Part shown: positions 60,401 to 64,000 of the stretch, one piece after another
How the letters are laid out: every line of letters begins with the position of its first letter
Numbering within the stretch: the first letter of the stretch is position 1
Assembly (NCBI GenBank): GCA_964410105.1
Contig: CAYPFY010000009.1
Coordinates: forward strand, 78,703 to 142,702
DNA from: CAYPFY01 sp964410105
GTDB taxonomy: Bacteria > Bacteroidota > Ignavibacteria > UBA10030 > SZUA-254
DNA length: 64,000 nt
Reading direction: 5' to 3'
Program-made: the position numbers and the translations under genes
The notes under the pieces: generated by a model
The model's input: the letters and a program-made list of their open reading frames with translations, nothing else
Databases searched by the model: none
Told to the model about the DNA's origin: nothing

Positions 60401-60708
60401 ATATCGGTTCCCTCGTCGAAGATCACCGTGACGTACGAGAACCCGTAATCCGAAACCCCCCGCACGACGCTCACATGAGGCGCTGCGAGCATCGACGAAA
60501 CGATCGGATATGTGATCTGAGCCTCCACTATGTCCGGGCTGCGCCCGGGCCATTCCGTGTAAATTATTACCTGCGGGTCGGAAAGGTCGGGGATGGCGTC
60601 CAGGGGCATATGGCCCATCGCCCAGACTCCGAGCAGCACAAGGGTCAGGACAACCGTAATGACCAGGCCGCGATGCGCCGCGCTGTACTCAATCAGTTTG
60701 TTGATCAT
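57418..60708 (-). CDS. Heavy-metal RND efflux pump (CusA/CzcA family)
   Basis: A 1096-residue HME-type RND exporter. N-terminal AIPDLSDPQVIIYTEWPGRSPDIVEAQ is the family signature (cited in part), and the relay helix holds GAMVDAAIVVVEQT. Twelve helices and two periplasmic halves are visible. Metal specificity: several Met residues in the periplasmic cleft favour Cu(I)/Ag(I), supported by the adaptor's Cys/Met metal-binding domains. It starts inside the adaptor stop (ATGA). It is last in a four-gene operon on the minus strand. Confidence 0.94.
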   Translation of the reverse strand: MINKLIEYSAAHRGLVITVVLTLVLLGVWAMGHMPLDAIPDLSDPQVIIYTEWPGRSPDIVEAQITYPIVSSMLAAPHVSVVRGVSDYGFSYVTVIFDEGTDIYWGRSRVLEYMSKLAGKLPEGVTPSLGPDATGVGWAFEYAITDKTGKHNLAELRSFNDWFMRYWLSSVPGVAEVAPIGGFVKQYQVNVDPAKLLAYKVPLNKVIDVIRGSNNEVGGRVVEFSGKEYVVRGRGYVSSLRDIENLAVGSDGMGTPVLVKNIASVELGPDMRRGISELNGEGEVTGGIVVVRFGQNVMDVINRVKEKLSETKSSLPEGVEVVTTYDRSDLIRRSIDTLTRTLIEELIIVSIVILIFLWHFPSAIIPILTIPIAVILSFIPMYATGATANIMSLGGIAIAIGAMVDAAIVVVEQTHKKLEQWESEGRPGNALRVIVDAVKEVGGPSFFSLLVIAVSFLPIFALQYQEGRLFKPLAFTKNFSMAIAAFLAITLDPAVRVLLMRTERFTFRPLFVSRIANALLVGKIHSEETHPVSRPLMRVYRPIVEFVLDHKWLVISLATAAVLATVPVFYNLGSEFMPPLNEGTILYMPITLPGISVTEAGKYLELQDRLIKQFPEVSSVFGKIGKAETATDPAPLSMVETTVMLKPEGEWRTIRRERWYSSWAPEFLKKPLRMVWPEERRMTWDELVAEMDRAVQIPAFANAWLFPIRTRIDMITTGVRTPVGIKVLGEDLGQIEKIGVELEKTLQSVEGTRSAFFERVTGGYYLDFQVRREEAARYELSINDVNDIIETAIGGKTISTTIEGRERYPISVRYARELRDDVAKLSRVLVPTPAGAQVPLAQLADIEIHTGPPMINDEEGFKAGRVYVDVSGRDLGSYVEEAKRVVGERIRLPAGYSLIWSGQYEYLQRVVERLWLVVPITLFLVFLLLYANTKSIAKTLIILIAVPFSAIGAIWFLAILGYNLSIAVWVGLIALLGVDAETGVFMLLYLDLAYTDFRARGKMKSLSDLKRAIEHGAVRRLRPKVMTVGVMFMGLVPIMWSSGAGSDVMRRIAAPMIGGIFTSFILELLVYPAIYEIWRGHELKKELQGSSANVGG

Positions 60709-62021
60709 GGCGTCCTCACCGAATCCATCTGATCGAAAACCCCCATGAGACGGCTCTCCGAATCAAGGAGGAAATTCGCCGCCGTGACGACCCGCTCTCC
60801 TTCCTTCACTCCGCCGGAGAGGGAAAAAAACTCGTCCGTCTCTCCGGAAACGCTCACGGACCGCGGCTCGAAGTAACCGCCCCCGCGATCGACGAAAACG
60901 TACTTCCGGGTGCCGGTGTTCAGAACGGCCTCCCGCGGGACCGAAAGCCTTTTTCCGAGATTGGTCCTGATTCTGACCGTGACAAACATGTCCGGTTTGA
61001 CTGAATTCCCGGGGTTCGGAAACTCCAGCCTGACTCGCTGCGCCCGCGTGGCAGGGTCGAGGAAGGGCAATATGTAGATGATTTTTCCCGAAAGTTTGGT
61101 GCCTCCGTAGGGGAACTCGATGTCCGCCTGCTGCCCCACTTTCACGAACGGGAGCTCGTATTCATACACATCCGCGTAGACCCAGACCGTCGAGAGATCG
61201 GCGATTTTGTAAAGGGCAGCCCCGGGCTCGATCCTCATACCCTTCAGCGCGGTTTTTTCAGTCACGTAACCCGAGATCGGCGAACGGATCGTGACATATG
61301 TCATCGGCTCGCCGGTTTGTTCGAGTTTTTCCACTTCCTGATCGCCGAGTTGCCAGAGCCGGAGCCTTTCCCGTGAAATTTTCAGAAGCGACGAATCCTG
61401 CGCGGCAGTCCAGCTCGATTCCTGCACGCCACTGCGGGCGAGGAGATACTCCTGCTCGGCGCTCACGAGCTCGGGGCTGTACACTGTGAAAAGCGGCTCT
61501 CCTTTTGTGACATGTTTTCCGATGAAATCGACGAAGAGGTCATGGATCCAGCCGCCGGTACGAAGGGTCACAAGCGCGATCCTTGGCTCGGCATAGTCAA
61601 CCCGCCCTACCGCGCGTATGGTAGCTGCAAGGGGGCGAAACTCCACCGCCTCGGTTTTCACCCCGATCAGCTGCTGCTTCTCGGGACTGACAAAAATCCG
61701 GCCGGTGTTCGGTGAGCCCTTCCTCACGGGGATAAGCTTCATCGAGCATATGGGGCAGTTGCCAGGCTTGTCCTTCCGGATCTGCGGATGCATCGCGCAT
61801 GTGTAGTACTCGATCTCCGATGTATCGGCGCTTCCCTCGTAGACCGGGACAAGCTCCATCCCCATCGGCGATTTTCCGGGCTTGTCGCTCCTGTACCCCG
61901 GCATCATGGGATCCGTCCAGTAAAGGATTTTCTGATTCCGATCGGCCGGGCTTTTGTACAGTATGACCCCGGCAACCGCTACGATCAGTATAGTGCCGGC
62001 AATTGCAATGAACTTTTTCAT
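60705..62021 (-). CDS. Metal efflux adaptor (CusB-like) with two heavy-metal-binding domains
   Basis: A 438-residue periplasmic adaptor. After a membrane helix (about 4-24), two short heavy-metal-binding units appear: a degenerate first one (YWTDPMMPGYRSDKPGKSP, where cysteines are replaced and Met is kept) and a full second one (YTCAMHPQIRKDKPGNCPICSMKLIPV, cited in part as YTCAMHPQIRKDKPGNCPI). A lipoyl-type hairpin and beta-barrel region follow (SPISGYVTEKTALKGMRI). It delivers or senses Cu/Ag for CusA. It starts 11 bases after the TolC-type gene. Confidence 0.92.
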   Translation of the reverse strand: MKKFIAIAGTILIVAVAGVILYKSPADRNQKILYWTDPMMPGYRSDKPGKSPMGMELVPVYEGSADTSEIEYYTCAMHPQIRKDKPGNCPICSMKLIPVRKGSPNTGRIFVSPEKQQLIGVKTEAVEFRPLAATIRAVGRVDYAEPRIALVTLRTGGWIHDLFVDFIGKHVTKGEPLFTVYSPELVSAEQEYLLARSGVQESSWTAAQDSSLLKISRERLRLWQLGDQEVEKLEQTGEPMTYVTIRSPISGYVTEKTALKGMRIEPGAALYKIADLSTVWVYADVYEYELPFVKVGQQADIEFPYGGTKLSGKIIYILPFLDPATRAQRVRLEFPNPGNSVKPDMFVTVRIRTNLGKRLSVPREAVLNTGTRKYVFVDRGGGYFEPRSVSVSGETDEFFSLSGGVKEGERVVTAANFLLDSESRLMGVFDQMDSVRTP

Positions 62022-62032
62022 AAAACTCTCCG

Positions 62033-63346
62033 TTATTGGGGCGCCAGTATATTATGCGTCCCTATGGTTTGCTCCAGATCCGCCAGGGTCTGCTCATAAC
62101 TCAGACGGGCCATGAAATAGTCTTTCGTCAGATCGATGAGAGTCCGGTACGAATCGATGAGGACGAGGAAATCCCCCTTGCCCGCCCGGTAAGTCGCCTC
62201 ACCCGCCTCAAGCGCCTGACGGGCCCGCGGGAGGATTGAACCGCGATACCCATCGAGCTGCCTTCTGCCTGACTCCGCCTTGTAATAAAGATCCTTGACC
62301 GACGATCTGACCATGGCGCGTGATGAGCTGTAGGCGGCCTCAGCCCTCATGATCGCGGCGTTCGCCTCATCCACGCGCCCGTTAGCTTTCCCGAGAGACC
62401 AAGGCGCGAACGGAAGCGTCAACCCTACCCGAAATCTCCACCCCTGGAAGCCGGTCGTGGGTATGAACGCCCGTTCGAGACTGAGGTTGACGTCGGGCAG
62501 AAATTCCTGCTTTGCCAGGGAAAGAGCCGCTCGGTTCTCGTCAATGCTCAAAGAATCATGCTGCAGCATCGAACGGTTTTCCATGGCGAATTGCAAAAGG
62601 GAATCGAGGGGAGCCAGCCGGGAAATTTCCTCCGGTATGACGGCAATCCCAAGAGTGTCCTTTTCCTGACGGTTGAGGAGCGCCATGATCATCGCCCTTG
62701 TGCTTGACTCCCGCTGGCGGAATGAGATCTTGTCGTTCGTCAGTTTCCTGATCTCGACGTCAGCCTTCAGGACGTCCTGCTGCGCCGCGTCCCCTACTCT
62801 GTATCTCGTCTGAGCGATGACGGAGAATTGCCCGAGAAGACGCTCGTTATCCCGAAGGAGTACAAGGTTTTGCTGCACGAACCACAGTTCGAAGAATGCT
62901 TTTTTCAATCGGGCCACGACCTCGTTAATTTTTTCCAGATGGTCATGATGGGCGTGAGCCGCCTGGATCTCCGCCAGAGCCCCCTGCGCGGCGAGCTTCG
63001 TGGGGAAACGCACCGCCTGCGATAGCTCAATGTTCGTGTAAACCCCGTCGCTCCAGTCCTCCCTCATGTACCTGATCTGCGGGTCGTCGAATGCCCGGGC
63101 CTGAGGAACCCGGGCCTCCATGACGTCCATCTGCGCCCTGGCTGCCTGGAGATCAGGGTTGTTCATCAAAGCCTCGGCGACGAGAAACTGAAGGTCGAAC
63201 GGTTCCGGTAACGTGAGGGTGTCAACCTGGGCCCGCACGTCTATCAATGGAGATAGGACAAGGGCGATGGTTAAGATTTTGCAAAAACCGCCGGGGGGAC
63301 CGGGAATGCGCCCCGGAATTCCCGTGGTGCGAACAGTTGCTGACAT
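62033..63346 (-). CDS. TolC-family outer-membrane protein of the metal efflux operon
   Basis: A 437-residue CusC/TolC-type channel. I chose the ATG at 63346 because TGAGGA precedes it at good distance; an upstream TTG at 63364 would start inside that site. A signal-like hydrophobic stretch lies around residues 18-36. Two internal repeats with LVAEALMNNPDLQAARAQMDVMEARV-like helices are seen (cited in part as ALMNNPDLQAARAQMDV). It lies 105 bases after the Cys-rich protein gene and heads the three structural genes. Confidence 0.9.
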   Translation of the reverse strand: MSATVRTTGIPGRIPGPPGGFCKILTIALVLSPLIDVRAQVDTLTLPEPFDLQFLVAEALMNNPDLQAARAQMDVMEARVPQARAFDDPQIRYMREDWSDGVYTNIELSQAVRFPTKLAAQGALAEIQAAHAHHDHLEKINEVVARLKKAFFELWFVQQNLVLLRDNERLLGQFSVIAQTRYRVGDAAQQDVLKADVEIRKLTNDKISFRQRESSTRAMIMALLNRQEKDTLGIAVIPEEISRLAPLDSLLQFAMENRSMLQHDSLSIDENRAALSLAKQEFLPDVNLSLERAFIPTTGFQGWRFRVGLTLPFAPWSLGKANGRVDEANAAIMRAEAAYSSSRAMVRSSVKDLYYKAESGRRQLDGYRGSILPRARQALEAGEATYRAGKGDFLVLIDSYRTLIDLTKDYFMARLSYEQTLADLEQTIGTHNILAPQ

Positions 63347-63451
63347 AAAGTCCTCAAATTTCAAAAAGTCGCAATGAATGCGATCGTTTGAACTGGAAAA
63401 AATGAATTACGGCTCGGTGACGCGAGCCTTCAGGTTAACCGGGAGAGGGGC

Positions 63452-63850
63452 TTAAATCAGGAGGACTGAGGTGGAGACGATCATCCGGACGAGCGGGGGA
63501 GAGTGCCCTTCCAGTAAGATCCGGGTCGTCGAGAGTTCCCTGTCGGGTTGGCACGTGACAGCAGCCGTGAGCGGAATGGAGATGAATTCAACCGACTGGT
63601 CGCTCTTTAGCTGCGCGCCGACGGAAGTGCTCGCCTCGATATGACGGGATGCACAACATCGCGCGTGCAGTGTGAACGATACCTCCCCCGATGGAGCCTG
63701 ATTCTGACAGGCTTCCATCATCGACCCCGAGCAAGGTGAACCATTCATGAGATCCCGCAAACAGTATCTGACGTCAGTCGACCAGCCTGACTGCGAAACG
63801 ATGAGAGCCAGGAGGAGCCCGATGGTTGATATGTCTCTAAATCTTTTCAT
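63452..63850 (-). CDS. Cys-rich exported protein heading the metal efflux operon
   Basis: A 132-residue protein with a clean signal peptide (residues 1-24, SQSGWS cut region). Six cysteines (30, 40, 48, 65, 66, 100) and a Met pair (44-45) sit in the mature part, including the vicinal CC at 65-66. I chose the ATG at 63850 (AGGGAC before it) instead of the longer frame from 63901, since it gives a proper signal. No family recognised. Its position as first gene under the operon promoter suggests a periplasmic metal-binding or sensing partner of the Cus-like pump. Confidence 0.7.
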   Translation of the reverse strand: MKRFRDISTIGLLLALIVSQSGWSTDVRYCLRDLMNGSPCSGSMMEACQNQAPSGEVSFTLHARCCASRHIEASTSVGAQLKSDQSVEFISIPLTAAVTCQPDRELSTTRILLEGHSPPLVRMIVSTSVLLI

Positions 63851-63904
63851 GTCCCTGCACGTGAGTAGTACGCAACCCGCATAGTGAATGTTGCGAACCA
63901 AGTA

Positions 63905-63933
63905 AAATTAGTATTCCTGCCGACCAAAGTCAA
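63905..63933 (-). promoter_or_regulatory. Promoter of the heavy-metal efflux operon
   Basis: Minus strand -35 TTGACT (63933-63928), 17-bp spacer, -10 TAATTT (63910-63905), 55 bases before the ATG at 63850. A short inverted repeat, AACGG-TTG-CCGTT (63960-63972), lies further upstream and might bind a regulator. Confidence 0.55.
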
Positions 63934-64000
63934 CCGCCCCTCCTCGTAAGCGTCCAAATAACGGTTGCCGTTTTTGGCCTTTTTGGATTATTCTCTAATC

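Noticed and set aside
59632..60732. 366-codon plus-strand frame antisense to the CusA gene
   Set aside because: Shadow of a GC-rich gene; its product is rich in Asp, His, Pro and Arg with no domain.
63960..63972. Short inverted repeat AACGG-TTG-CCGTT followed by T-run
   Set aside because: Stem of only 5 bp near the window edge; could be operator or weak terminator, not enough to call.

Overview
This is a GC-rich bacterial chromosome segment, apparently from the Bacteroidota/Chlorobi/Ignavibacteria side of the FCB group. The inference rests on a secreted protein ending in the type IX secretion tail with the signature YPNPFNP (46043-47743), an Hc1-type histone H1-like protein (16018-16221), a YadA-repeat/S74 adhesin of the kind common in that group, WbqC and YfhO proteins, and a polysaccharide locus typical of it. 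I assign no genus. No insertion sequence, integrase, CRISPR array, rRNA or replication origin was recognised. One tRNA with a CAT anticodon lies at 42108-42181.

Layout. 1-5790: two unknown proteins, a type II NADH dehydrogenase, a CI/LexA-type self-cleaving repressor with its own operator, a small signalling pair (HTH-receiver protein plus a degenerate receiver joined to a lone histidine phosphoacceptor domain), and the GTPase-like ATPase ychF. 5794-13830, minus strand: a run headed by a Fur-family repressor. It continues with an FTR1-DUF2318 iron permease, a porin, an FMN-binding protein, a four-helix membrane protein, the flavin transferase ApbE, a DUF4932 putative metalloprotease, a MIP18/SufT-like Fe-S factor and a PA0069-type radical SAM protein. 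The first six genes read as a single iron-uptake and flavin-redox operon. 13938-16221: an SDR reductase, a deoxyhypusine-synthase-like enzyme and Hc1.

16353-41209 is a 25-kb surface-glycan locus, all on the plus strand. It holds glycosyltransferases of GT2, GT4, GT9 and GT-C types, a UDP-GlcNAc 2-epimerase, a Wzx-type flippase, two DegT/StrS aminotransferases, three methyltransferases, an acetyltransferase, WbqC, a tandem pair of five-bladed-propeller proteins and YfhO. Many genes overlap by ATGA. Well-formed sigma-70 promoters stand at its start and before 26948 and 33480, so it is probably read as three overlapping units.

41253-47743: rpsU with a zinc-ribbon protein, the tRNA, a membrane-anchored repeat protein, and a two-gene secreted-protein unit (27-repeat YadA/S74 adhesin, then a type IX-tailed protein). 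47804-54268: a TetR-controlled multidrug RND pump (regulator, TolC, adaptor, pump) whose promoter carries a repressor palindrome inside the spacer. 54619-57359: a 47-residue membrane protein and a Ser/Thr kinase-TolB-TPR protein. 57418-63850: a Cus/Czc heavy-metal efflux operon headed by a Cys-rich exported protein.

A recurring feature is the promoter form TTG(A/C/G)xx, 16-17 bp, TATATT or close variants, sometimes with almost no leader before the start codon (fur and the kinase). The most interesting systems are the flavin-coupled FTR1 iron operon, the ATPase-less histidine-domain signalling pair, the bacterial deoxyhypusine-synthase homologue, the paired propeller proteins in the glycan locus and the S74 adhesin with its higher-order repeat. 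All functional statements come from motif recognition by eye; no database search was run.
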